64,000 nucleotides of DNA, taken from positions 2,378,001-2,442,000 of the forward strand of contig NZ_SHKL01000001.1 of the NCBI RefSeq assembly GCF_004217185.1, written 5' to 3'. The notes under the pieces are model-generated. The model ran no database searches, had not been told where the DNA came from, and worked only from the letters and a program-made list of their open reading frames with translations. The position numbers and the translations under genes are program-made. Positions within the stretch are counted from its first letter, which is position 1, and every line of letters starts with the position of its first letter. The DNA is from Pseudonocardia sediminis (GTDB lineage Bacteria > Actinomycetota > Actinomycetes > Mycobacteriales > Pseudonocardiaceae). This document shows positions 19,332 through 27,553 of this stretch, in pieces.

Positions 19332-20582
19332 ATGTCGAGCGCTCCGGGGGTGGTGCCGGCGGCGCGGTCCCTGCCGTCGACGCGCGGGCCCGGGCTCCTC
19401 CCGCCCGGCCGTCGTACCGCGCGGGACCTGGGTGTGGACGTCGCCGTGTTCGTCGTCGCCTGCGCGGTGGCGGTCGCGGAGTACCCGCTCACCGTGGCCG
19501 CCGACCACTACGGCCTGCCGGAGTGGATCCGGACGGCCGAGCCGTTCCTCGCGGCCGTGGCCTGCCTGTCGCTGTGGTGGCGGCGCCGGTTCCCGACCGC
19601 GCTCGGCCTGCTCGCGGCCGGTCTCCTGGCGGTGTCCAACCTGGCTCTCGGTGCGGCGCTGGTGCTGCTGTTCTCGCTGGCCCTGCACCGGGGGTGGAGG
19701 CACGCGGTGCCGGTCACCGCGCTGGCGTGGCTGCTGTCGGTGCCGTACGTGGTGCTCTACTTCCCGGGCACGATCGGCGACCCGCTGCTGTGGACGGTGC
19801 TGCTCGGGCTGATGCTGGCGCTGGTCGCGACGGCCGGGCTGGCCGTCCGGGCCCGCCGCGAGCTGGTGCTGAGCCTGCGCCGGCACGCCGAGAACCTGGC
19901 CCGCACCCACGTCCGCGACCTCGCCGACGCCCGCCGCGACGAGCGGGCCCGGATCGCCCGCGAGATGCACGACGTGCTCGCGCACCGGATCTCGCTGCTG
20001 TCGGTGCACGCCGGCGCGCTGGAGTACCGCAGTGCCGCGGCCGCGGACGGGACCGCCGCGGCGCTGCCACCCGGCGAGCTCCGCGACGCCGCCGCCGTCG
20101 TCCGCGACAACGCACACCGGGCGCTGGAGGACCTGCAGGAGGTGCTGCACGTCCTGCGCGACCCGGCGTCGGGGGACGAGTCGTGGTCACCGCCGCCGTC
20201 GGCCGACCGTCTCCCGGCGCTGCTGGCGGAGGCCCGGTCCGGCGGGCAGCCGGTCCGCGACGATCTCGCCGACGCCGTCCACGAACTGCCGGAGGTGCTG
20301 CAGCGCTCGGTGTACCGGATCGTGCAGGAGGGTCTGACCAACGCCCGCAAGCACGCGCCGGGCGCGGAGGTCCGGGTCCGGGTCGGCGGCGGGCACGGCG
20401 ACGAGCTGGTCGTCGAGATCGTCAACGCGGTGCCGGTCGGGGTGACCGGGCGCGAGATCCCGGGCGCGGGGACCGGTCTGACCGGCGTCGCCGAGCGGGT
20501 CACCCTGCACGGAGGGACGTTGACCCACGGCGTCGACGCGGGCCGCTTCCGGCTCGTCGCCCGGATCCCGTGGCCGGCGTGA
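19332..20582 (+). CDS. NarL-type sensor histidine kinase
   Basis: A 416-residue membrane kinase. Residues about 30-180 hold several transmembrane helices with little extracellular sequence, so it likely senses within the membrane. The HisKA_3 box RDERARIAREMHDVLAHR carries the phospho-accepting His213. The ATPase domain ends with GTGLTGVAERV. ATG 19332 fits the -10 hexamer just upstream. The stop overlaps the response regulator GTG (GTGA). Its divergent partner is an ABC exporter, a common arrangement for drug or envelope-stress response. Confidence 0.87.
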   Translation: MSSAPGVVPAARSLPSTRGPGLLPPGRRTARDLGVDVAVFVVACAVAVAEYPLTVAADHYGLPEWIRTAEPFLAAVACLSLWWRRRFPTALGLLAAGLLAVSNLALGAALVLLFSLALHRGWRHAVPVTALAWLLSVPYVVLYFPGTIGDPLLWTVLLGLMLALVATAGLAVRARRELVLSLRRHAENLARTHVRDLADARRDERARIAREMHDVLAHRISLLSVHAGALEYRSAAAADGTAAALPPGELRDAAAVVRDNAHRALEDLQEVLHVLRDPASGDESWSPPPSADRLPALLAEARSGGQPVRDDLADAVHELPEVLQRSVYRIVQEGLTNARKHAPGAEVRVRVGGGHGDELVVEIVNAVPVGVTGREIPGAGTGLTGVAERVTLHGGTLTHGVDAGRFRLVARIPWPA

Positions 20583-21280
20583 GCGCGCCGCCCGTGCGGG
20601 TCCTGCTCGCCGACGACGACCCGCTGGTCCGGACGGGTCTGCGGATGATGCTCGGGGGCGCCGGGGACATCGAGGTGGTCGCCGAGGTCTCCGACGGTGG
20701 CGAGGTGGCCGACGCGGTCGCCCGGACCGCGCCGCACGTCGTGCTGATGGACGTCCGCATGCCGGTGCTCGACGGGATCGCCGCCACACGGGCCCTGACC
20801 TCGGGTGCGGGGACCTCGGGCGACGCGCCTGTGCCCGCCGTCGTCGTGCTGACCACGTTCGACGCGGGGGAGACGGTGCTCGCGGCGCTCCGCGCCGGTG
20901 CGGCCGGGTTCCTCGTCAAGCACACCCCACCGGCCGAGATCGTCGACGCGGTGCGTCGCGCGGCGGCCGGGGACCCGGTGCTCTCGCCCGTCGTCACGCG
21001 CCGGTTGATGACCATGGTCGCCCGCGAGCCCGGCACCTCCTCGCGCACGGCGGCGGCGGTACGGCGGTTCGAGCAGCTCAGCGACCGTGAACGCGACGTC
21101 GCCGCCGCGGTGGCCGACGGGCTGACCAACGCCGAGATCGCGGACCGCCTGCACCTGTCGGTCTCCAGCGTGAAGGCCGTGCTGTCCTCGGCGACGACGC
21201 GTCTGGACCTGACCAACCGGGTGCAGCTCGCGATCCTGGCCTACGAGGCCGGCCGCGAGACTACCGGCGGGGGAGCGTGA
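20579..21280 (+). CDS. LuxR/NarL family response regulator
   Basis: A 233-residue two-domain regulator. The receiver has acidic residues LLADDDP, phospho-acceptor Asp in VLMDVRMP (near residue 58), Thr in VLTTFD and Lys in FLVKHTP. The C-terminal LuxR helix-turn-helix is LSDRERDVAAAVADGLTNAEIADRLHLS (in part). GTG 20579 overlaps the kinase stop. It probably binds the palindrome at 19255-19278. Its 3' end overlaps the convergent phytase-like gene by 20 bases. Confidence 0.9.
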   Translation: MSAPPVRVLLADDDPLVRTGLRMMLGGAGDIEVVAEVSDGGEVADAVARTAPHVVLMDVRMPVLDGIAATRALTSGAGTSGDAPVPAVVVLTTFDAGETVLAALRAGAAGFLVKHTPPAEIVDAVRRAAAGDPVLSPVVTRRLMTMVAREPGTSSRTAAAVRRFEQLSDRERDVAAAVADGLTNAEIADRLHLSVSSVKAVLSSATTRLDLTNRVQLAILAYEAGRETTGGGA

Positions 21281-22325
21281 CCTCGGCGCGGTAGGTGCGG
21301 GTGATCTGCGACGCGTTCTCGTTGTCGTCGCTGATCAGCAGCACCTGCAGGGTCCCGTGCGGGCCGCGGCCGGTGACCGTCATCCCCTCGATGTTGTCGA
21401 GCAGCGGGTTGCGCTGCGGCTGCCGTGCGGTGGCGCCCAGGGTCGGGCAGTCACCGAGATCGGCGAGGGGGACCGTCGTCATGGTCGAGGTATCGGCGGG
21501 GAGGCGGGCGACGCCACGGACGTCGGCCGTGCCACGCGGGTCGGTCAGGACCAGTCGCACCGTGTTGCCGACGCCGGCGGTGAAGCTGCGTTCGAGGACG
21601 AGCAGCCGCCCGTCGCCGGTGGGGGCGATGTCGGACACGCCCAGTCCCGGCGCGGGGCGGAACGCGTACTGGGCGGACGGGACGAACGGGGCTCCCGGGC
21701 GCGGACGGGTCCAGGTCGGGAACCGCACGAGGCCGGGATCGTCGCCGGTCAACGGTCCCTCCATCGACGCGACGAGCGTGCGGCCGCCGGGCTGAAGGGC
21801 CAGGCCCTCGAACGTGGCGTTGGTCGTCGCGCGGCCGGCGGGCGCGACCCGCAGCTCGGTCGGTACCGGGAGCTCACCGAGCACGCGGCCGTCGGGGGCG
21901 AAGCGGCGGATCGAGGGCTCGGTCTCCGAGGTGACGAACCGCGTCCGGTCCCGGTCGACGACCAGGGCCTCGGAGTCCAGCGGCGCCCCGGCCCCGTCGG
22001 CGAGGGGCTGCGCGGCGAGCGGACGGTCCGCGGAGCGGTCGAGCGTGAACAGGACCGAGCGGTCGGACAACGCCAGGACCGAGCCGTCGCGCTGCGTGGC
22101 GAGCGCGGAGAAGTTGCCGACGACCCGTCCGTCGAACGTCGTCTTGTCCAGGCGGTCGGAGAAGGCGAGCATCCGGACCGCTGGTGAACATGCGCCGCCA
22201 GCGGTCGTCGGCCCGGGACCTGTGGCGGCGGCCGCGGACGTCGGCGTGGCGGTGGCCGGTGCCGCCGCGGCGGTCACGGCTGCGACGGTGACGACCAGCG
22301 CGGCCGCGACGATCCGGGATCTCAC
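21261..22325 (-). CDS. Secreted esterase-like phytase family protein
   Basis: A 354-residue exported protein. GTG 22325 starts a signal peptide (VRSRIVAAALVVTVAAVTAAAAPATA). The mature part looks like the phytase-like beta-propeller of the esterase-like phytase family: GNFSALATQRDGSVLALSD, DSEALVVDRD, NATFEGLALQPGGRTLVASMEG, NPLLDNIEGMTV. These proteins are exported and mostly uncharacterised; phosphoester hydrolysis is a family label, not shown here. TACGCT six bases before the GTG suggests a leaderless mRNA. Confidence 0.75.
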   Translation of the reverse strand: MRSRIVAAALVVTVAAVTAAAAPATATPTSAAAATGPGPTTAGGACSPAVRMLAFSDRLDKTTFDGRVVGNFSALATQRDGSVLALSDRSVLFTLDRSADRPLAAQPLADGAGAPLDSEALVVDRDRTRFVTSETEPSIRRFAPDGRVLGELPVPTELRVAPAGRATTNATFEGLALQPGGRTLVASMEGPLTGDDPGLVRFPTWTRPRPGAPFVPSAQYAFRPAPGLGVSDIAPTGDGRLLVLERSFTAGVGNTVRLVLTDPRGTADVRGVARLPADTSTMTTVPLADLGDCPTLGATARQPQRNPLLDNIEGMTVTGRGPHGTLQVLLISDDNENASQITRTYRAEVTLPRR

Positions 22326-22331
22326 CCGTCG

Positions 22332-22337
22332 AGCGTA
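22332..22337 (-). promoter_or_regulatory. Candidate -10 element of the phytase-like gene
   Basis: TACGCT on the minus strand lies six bases before GTG 22325, a TANNNT element at leaderless spacing. Confidence 0.45.
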
Positions 22338-22650
22338 GGACGGTCCGTCGTCCGTACCGATGACGTCCGGGCGAACATTCGCCTCGTTCCCCGTCGGCCG
22401 GTCCTGGCCCGAGACCACGCCGAGCAACCAGGAACCCGAGTGCTCACTCCGCGGCCCCGGAACGTCCCGACGACCATAGCCAGTCGGAACGATGCGCTCC
22501 GCAGGGTGGGGCGGGATACCTCGTATGCGACGACGAGAGCTCATCGAGTCCATGTGTTCCGCTGCCGGTGAGCGAAGATCGAGGTCCACACAGTCTCGTT
22601 CAACTGAGAGGTTCTCAGAATCAGGGCTGGATTGGTGCTGGCCACAGCGA
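22338..22650. other. Intergenic region between phytase-like and DUF222 genes
   Basis: About 310 bases with somewhat lower GC than the surroundings. It holds one GACGAGAGCTC (22530-22540) that matches the core of the cobIJ/cobN repeat but without its second half. I see no gene, RNA or further repeat. Confidence 0.4.
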
Positions 22651-22671
22651 TAGAATCGAACGTATGTTCGC
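22651..22671 (+). promoter_or_regulatory. SOS box over a leaderless promoter (DUF222-HNH gene 1)
   Basis: TCGAACGTATGTTCGC (22656-22671) fits the actinobacterial LexA site TCGAAC-N4-GTTCGA with one mismatch. The -10 TAGAAT (22651-22656) ends where the box begins, and the ATG (22664) is inside the box. LexA bound here would cover the transcription start. Confidence 0.75.
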
Positions 22672-24823
22672 TACGTCGACGACGGGTGTGAGGGCGGCCG
22701 AGAGGCCGAGCCTCGCCCGGTCGGTGTGGACCGACCTCGGCGGCGGGGTGTGGCGCTGCAACCCCGTCCTGACCGAGGAGCCGATCCCCGAGCTGCGCCG
22801 CCCCGGCCACGCCCGTCGTCGTCTTGCCGCCCTCACGATGTGTTCCCCGTCCGACGCCGAGCGAGCCGGAAGCTCCCTCGGAGCTGATGCCGAGGTCGAT
22901 GAGCCGGCGGTCGGGGAGTACGGGATCGGTGGACTCGACGGCGTCGCGGTCGCCTCCCTGGTCAGTGATGCCCTGGCCGATGTTCGTGGTGTCGAGGACG
23001 TGTCGTTGACCGATCGGATCATCGACGCCGAGCGTCTGGCCCGTTTCGCCGCCGGGGCTCGTGCCGAGTTGGTGGCGGAGTTCGCGCGGCGCCGCCCGGG
23101 AGACGAGGCGACGTTGGTGTGTTCGGACCGGGTCGAGCTCGGGTCGCGGTGGGCTCCGGACGAGTTGGGTCTGGCTCTGGATCTGACGCGGTTGAGCGCG
23201 AAGGCGTTGATCGGGCAGTCGGTGCGTCTGGCCACGGTGTTGCCCGACACGCTGCTCGCGTTGCGCAACGGTGTGATCGACGAGCGCCGCGCCGAGGCGG
23301 TGTGCAGCGCGACCCTGCAGCTGCCGGTGGAGATGGCGCGTCGGGTGGAGGCGATCGTGCTGCCCGCCGCGCCGGGGCGGACGGTGCGTCAGGTCCGGGA
23401 GCGGCTCTACCGGGCGGTGCACCGGGTCGATCCCGAGGGGGAGTTCCGGCGTCACAAGGAGGCGCGGGTGGAGCGGCGGGTGAGTGTGCAGCCGCGGGAG
23501 AACGGGATGTCGGCGATGTGGTTGCACGGGCCCGGTGTCGAGGTGGAGGCCTCGTTCACGATGTTGACCCGGCTGGCCGAGAGCCTGGGTGCCGGGGATC
23601 CGCGGACGAAGGATCAGCGTCGTTTCGATCTGGCCATGCAGACCATGCAGGGTCGCCTGACGGTGACCGACCTCGCCGACGTCGCCACCGCAGTGGCGAC
23701 GACGCAGGCCGACGACGCGGCAACGACGACACCGACGGCGGCCGACCTCGACCGGGATCGACCGGCCGGCGATGCGACGACCGGGACCGGGACCGGGACC
23801 GGGGCCGAGTCCGAGACCGGGGCCGAGTCCAAGTCCGAGACGGGGGCCGAGTCCGGTGCCGGGGTCGACCGTCCCGACGGGGGCGATGGCTTCGACGCCG
23901 CGGGCACAAGGGAACAACGGGCCGCCCCCAGGGCCGACGCTCCCGCCGCTGATGTCGAGGCCTCGGCCCTCGATGCCGTCGACCCAGAACCCGCCGATCC
24001 CGACGCCGCTCTCCCCGTCGTCGACCCGGACCTGCCTGACCCGGGATCCGCTGACTCCGACGCCGCACATGCGAGGCCGGAGTGTCCGGAGCCGGACGAC
24101 TCACCGCCACCGCCCGGATCATCGGGGACCCGGTCCACGGACCCCGACACCACGATCCCGGAGGCGGCACTCGTCGACGCCGTCGCCGCGGCGCTCGCGT
24201 TGCGTCCGCAGGTACACGACACCGTGCGCAAGCCGTTGATCCAGGTCGTGATCGGACTCGACACCCTGATCGGCGCCGACGACAACCCCGCCGAGCTGAT
24301 CGGGCACGGCCCCATCCCCGCCACCACCGCCCGCGCCCTGGCCGCCGACGGCGTCTGGAAACGCCTGGTCACCGACCCGCGCTCGGGGAACCTGCTCGAC
24401 CACGGCCGTACCACCTACCGGCCACCCGTCGCGCTGGCCGACCACGTCGACGCCCGCGACCAGTACTGCCGTTTCCCCACCTGCACCCGCCGCGCCCGCG
24501 ACAGCGACCAGGACCACCTACGCCGCTTCGAACACCACGGCATCACCGGCGACGACAACCTCAACGCCCTGTGTCCGGTCCACCACCTGCTCAAGGAACA
24601 CCGCGACTGGAACGTCCTCGCCCACCCCGACGGCACCCTGACCTGGATCACCCCGACCGGACACCGCTACACCAGCGAACCCTATGACTACCGACCCTTC
24701 ACCGACGGACCGGACGTCGAGACTCCGGAGCCACCGACCGAGTTGGTCGATGACGCCGCATCGGGCGACGCCGTACCGGACGATGCTGCGGAGACGGCGG
24801 ACGATGACCCGCCGCCGTTCTGA
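22664..24823 (+). CDS. DUF222 / HNH endonuclease family protein (13E12 type), LexA-controlled
   Basis: A 719-residue protein. Residues about 60-350 are DUF222 (ARFAAGARAELVAEFARR, RVEAIVLPAAPGRTVRQVRERL). Residues about 350-520 are low-complexity and acidic, with repeats such as TGTGTGTGAESETGAE, much longer than in most relatives. The HNH domain near residues 600-650 has CRFPTCTRRARDSDQDHLRRF and LCPVHHLLKEHRDW, with two Cys pairs for zinc and catalytic histidines. ATG 22664 is set by the -10 and SOS box. Such genes are multicopy in actinobacteria, and in Mycobacterium tuberculosis several are LexA-regulated; biochemical role unproven. Confidence 0.85.
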   Translation: MFATSTTGVRAAERPSLARSVWTDLGGGVWRCNPVLTEEPIPELRRPGHARRRLAALTMCSPSDAERAGSSLGADAEVDEPAVGEYGIGGLDGVAVASLVSDALADVRGVEDVSLTDRIIDAERLARFAAGARAELVAEFARRRPGDEATLVCSDRVELGSRWAPDELGLALDLTRLSAKALIGQSVRLATVLPDTLLALRNGVIDERRAEAVCSATLQLPVEMARRVEAIVLPAAPGRTVRQVRERLYRAVHRVDPEGEFRRHKEARVERRVSVQPRENGMSAMWLHGPGVEVEASFTMLTRLAESLGAGDPRTKDQRRFDLAMQTMQGRLTVTDLADVATAVATTQADDAATTTPTAADLDRDRPAGDATTGTGTGTGAESETGAESKSETGAESGAGVDRPDGGDGFDAAGTREQRAAPRADAPAADVEASALDAVDPEPADPDAALPVVDPDLPDPGSADSDAAHARPECPEPDDSPPPPGSSGTRSTDPDTTIPEAALVDAVAAALALRPQVHDTVRKPLIQVVIGLDTLIGADDNPAELIGHGPIPATTARALAADGVWKRLVTDPRSGNLLDHGRTTYRPPVALADHVDARDQYCRFPTCTRRARDSDQDHLRRFEHHGITGDDNLNALCPVHHLLKEHRDWNVLAHPDGTLTWITPTGHRYTSEPYDYRPFTDGPDVETPEPPTELVDDAASGDAVPDDAAETADDDPPPF

Positions 24824-24868
24824 TGCCCGGCACGCAGGAGCGTCGGCTCGGCTCCGGTCGATCGGCTC

Positions 24869-26287
24869 TCAGGCCGTGACCGCCGTCCGCCCGGCCGTCG
24901 CCGCACCCGTCAGGGCCAGCACCACGAGAACGACCAGCAGCACCGGCATCGCGACGGTGGGGGAGACCAGCAGCGACAGCAGAGCGCCGCCGAGGCCGAT
25001 GAACCCGGCCGTCGAGAGCTGGTCGAGCAACTGCGCCGCCGAGGAGTGCGACCCGACGTCGGCGGTCCGGGAGTGCGCCAGGACCAGGTAGGAGATCGCC
25101 GAGAACGCCAGTCCCATCCCGACGCCGGACACGCCCCAGAACGGCAGCGCGAGCCAGCCGTACCCGAGCCCGGCGGCGACCACCCACAGCCCGACGATCC
25201 CGGCCGCGATCAGCAGGAACCCGTTCCGCAACATCGCCGACCGCGAGATCTCCGGACGTCGCCCCTGCCACGCCGCGGCACCGGACCAGCCCAGCGAGGC
25301 GACGATCAGCGGGAGCCCGGCCGCGGTGAGCGACCAGCCGTGCGTCGCGGTGAGCACCAGCGGCAGGAACGAGCCGACGGTGAAGAACGCCCCGGCCACC
25401 AGCCCGCGGGCCGCGACCGACGCCGCGATGCCCCGCCGCGCCCGGAACACCCCGGACGGGAGCAGCCGGCGCAGCGACGGCACCAGCACGACCACCGCGA
25501 CGACGCCGACGATCCCGCCGAGGAGCCCGAGACGCCCGAGCGCCCAGCTCAGCCCGGCCACGCCCGCGGCCGCCCCGAACGCGGCGAGCACCAGCCCGGC
25601 GCCACCGCGCGCGGCCGCGGTGTCCGGGTCGGGCGGGCCCAGGTCACGCACGGCCGGCAGCACCAGCGCGACGGCGACGAACACGATCGGAACCAGACCG
25701 AGGAACACCCAGTGCCAGGACAGACGGTCGGTGACCAGGCCCGCCAGCGGCGGCCCGACCAGCGACGGGACCACCCACGCCGACGACACCGCGCCGAACA
25801 CGGCCGGCCGTGCCCGTTCCGGGTAGACGGCGGCGATCAGCACGTACACCGCGACGCCCTGCACACCGGCGCCCAGACCCTGCAGCAGCCGCCCGAGCAA
25901 CAGCTGTCCCATGCCCTCGGCGGTGCCGGCGACGATCAGCCCGAACCCGAACAACGCCGGCGCCGCGACGAGCGCCACCCGCGGCCCGCGCGCGTCGCAC
26001 CACCACCCGCCCAGCGCCGTGCCGAACACCGCCGCGGCCATGAAGACCACGAACGGCCAGGAGTACAGCGCGACCCCGCCCAGGTCGGCGACGACGGCCG
26101 GCATCGCCGTCCCGACACCCATCGACTCGAACGCGGTCAGGCTGATCAGCAGCAGCATCCCGACGGTCGTCGCGCGGCGGTTGCGGGCCCAGAGCTCGGA
26201 CCGCCCGGCCTCGACCTGCTGCGTACTCGAGGGCGGGCCGCTCGACGGAGGGGTGCTCGACGGCGGGTGACCGGCGGCGTCGTTCAT
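24869..26287 (-). CDS. MFS transporter, drug-efflux type
   Basis: A 472-residue transporter. After a Pro/Ser-rich N-terminus of about 30 residues come 12-14 hydrophobic helices. MFS motifs include GGWWCDARGPR (loop 2-3, motif A) and LLGRLLQGLGAGVQG (motif B), with the motif C-like VGPPLAGLVTD typical of antiporters. It probably exports toxic compounds by proton exchange. ATG 26287 is seven bases after a CAGAGT -10 in a promoter with a 19-base spacer. Confidence 0.85.
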   Translation of the reverse strand: MNDAAGHPPSSTPPSSGPPSSTQQVEAGRSELWARNRRATTVGMLLLISLTAFESMGVGTAMPAVVADLGGVALYSWPFVVFMAAAVFGTALGGWWCDARGPRVALVAAPALFGFGLIVAGTAEGMGQLLLGRLLQGLGAGVQGVAVYVLIAAVYPERARPAVFGAVSSAWVVPSLVGPPLAGLVTDRLSWHWVFLGLVPIVFVAVALVLPAVRDLGPPDPDTAAARGGAGLVLAAFGAAAGVAGLSWALGRLGLLGGIVGVVAVVVLVPSLRRLLPSGVFRARRGIAASVAARGLVAGAFFTVGSFLPLVLTATHGWSLTAAGLPLIVASLGWSGAAAWQGRRPEISRSAMLRNGFLLIAAGIVGLWVVAAGLGYGWLALPFWGVSGVGMGLAFSAISYLVLAHSRTADVGSHSSAAQLLDQLSTAGFIGLGGALLSLLVSPTVAMPVLLVVLVVLALTGAATAGRTAVTA

Positions 26288-26294
26288 TGCCGTG

Positions 26295-26325
26295 ACTCTG
26301 CCCCCTGCACCGGGCTTCAGGTCAA
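26295..26325 (-). promoter_or_regulatory. MerR-type promoter candidate for the MFS efflux gene
   Basis: On the minus strand, TTGACC (26325-26320) and CAGAGT (26300-26295) are separated by 19 bases, longer than the normal 17. The spacer contains CCTG and CAGG as a short inverted repeat. Overlong spacers with a dyad are the hallmark of promoters opened by MerR regulators. No merR gene is in the window. Confidence 0.4.
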
Positions 26326-26436
26326 GCCGGATCCCGGGTCCGGCCGCAGCTACCGACCCGCAGCGACCGGCACCGTCGTCGCAAAGATCGTGACGAGAGT
26401 GCCGGTCGCCGGCTCAGGAGCTCGATCAGGAGGGCA

Positions 26437-27543
26437 TCACGACAGGCGCTCGAGGACGGCGCGGGTGAGCTCGTCGGTGCCCGCCGTGCCGCCCAGGTCG
26501 CGGGTGAGGGTCTTGCCGGAGCGGACGGTGTCGCGGATCGCGGCCAGCACCTCGTCGCCCGCCTCCGGGTGGCCGAGGTGGGTGAGCATCAGCCCGGCCG
26601 ACCAGATAGCGCCCAGCGGGTTCGCCACGCCCTTCCCGGCGATGTCGGGGGCCGACCCGTGCACCGGCTCGAACATCGACGGGTACTCGCGCTCGGGGTT
26701 GAGGTTCCCGGACGGGGCGATGCCGATCGACCCGGCGACGGCCGCGGCCAGGTCCGAGAGGATGTCGCCCATGAGGTTCGACGCCACGATCACGTCGAAC
26801 GACGACGGGTCGAGCACGACCTTGGCCGCGAGCGCGTCGATGTGCTCGGAGCGCCAGCGCACACCCGGGAACGCCTCCGCGCGCGAGGCGACGACCTCGT
26901 CCCAGAACGGCATGGTGTGCACGATCCCGTTCGACTTCGTCGCCGACGTGACGTGCCCGCGCCGCCGGGTCGCGAGGTCGAAGGCGTAGTCGGCGATCCG
27001 GGAGACCCCGGCGCGGGTGAACACCGCCTCCTGCAGGGCCAGCTCGCCCGCCGTCCCGCGTCCGAAGCGGCCGCCGACCTCGGAGTACTCGCCCTCGGAG
27101 TTCTCCCGGACCACGACCAGGTCCACGCCGCCGTCGGTGTCGCCGGGCCGCGCCGCGCGCAGGGGCCCGGGCACGCCCTCGAACACCGTGATCGGGCGCA
27201 GGTTGACGTACTGGGCGAACTCGCGGCGGATCGGGATCAGCAGCTGCCACAGCGACACGTGGTCGGGCACGCCCTGCCAGCCGACGGCGCCGAGCAGGAT
27301 CGCGTCGTGGCGCCGGATCCGGTCCAGGCCGTCGGCGGGCATCATCGAGCCCTCGGCGGCGTAGCGCTCGCACGACCAGTCGAACCCGTCGTAGGCGAAC
27401 GTCACGCCGTGGCGCCTGCCGACGGCGTCGAGGACGGCGGTCGCCGGCGGGATCACCTCGCGGCCGATCCCGTCGCCGGGAATCAGGGCGATGCGGTATC
27501 GATGCGCAGCTCCGCGGGCTCCGTGCTCGGGCGTCGTCGTCAT
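26437..27543 (-). CDS. Tartrate dehydrogenase-like isocitrate/isopropylmalate dehydrogenase family protein
   Basis: A 368-residue NAD-dependent beta-decarboxylating dehydrogenase. It has IPGDGIGREV near residue 20, VVRENSEGEYSEVGGR (family active-site loop), the metal-binding aspartates in SNLMGDILSDLAA, and EPVHGSAPDIAGKGVANP near the end. The ENSEGEYSE loop and length fit tartrate dehydrogenase/decarboxylase (TtuC) better than LeuB. ATG 27543 begins MTTTPEHG. It is 10 bases downstream of an MHS-family transporter, so the pair probably imports and oxidises tartrate or D-malate. Confidence 0.83.
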   Translation of the reverse strand: MTTTPEHGARGAAHRYRIALIPGDGIGREVIPPATAVLDAVGRRHGVTFAYDGFDWSCERYAAEGSMMPADGLDRIRRHDAILLGAVGWQGVPDHVSLWQLLIPIRREFAQYVNLRPITVFEGVPGPLRAARPGDTDGGVDLVVVRENSEGEYSEVGGRFGRGTAGELALQEAVFTRAGVSRIADYAFDLATRRRGHVTSATKSNGIVHTMPFWDEVVASRAEAFPGVRWRSEHIDALAAKVVLDPSSFDVIVASNLMGDILSDLAAAVAGSIGIAPSGNLNPEREYPSMFEPVHGSAPDIAGKGVANPLGAIWSAGLMLTHLGHPEAGDEVLAAIRDTVRSGKTLTRDLGGTAGTDELTRAVLERLS

Positions 27544-27553
27544 GATCCCCAGT

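Noticed and set aside
22530..22540. Additional copy of the cobIJ/cobN repeat upstream of the DUF222 gene
   Set aside because: Only the first 11 bases match; the CGTGCG half and the 30-base partner are missing.
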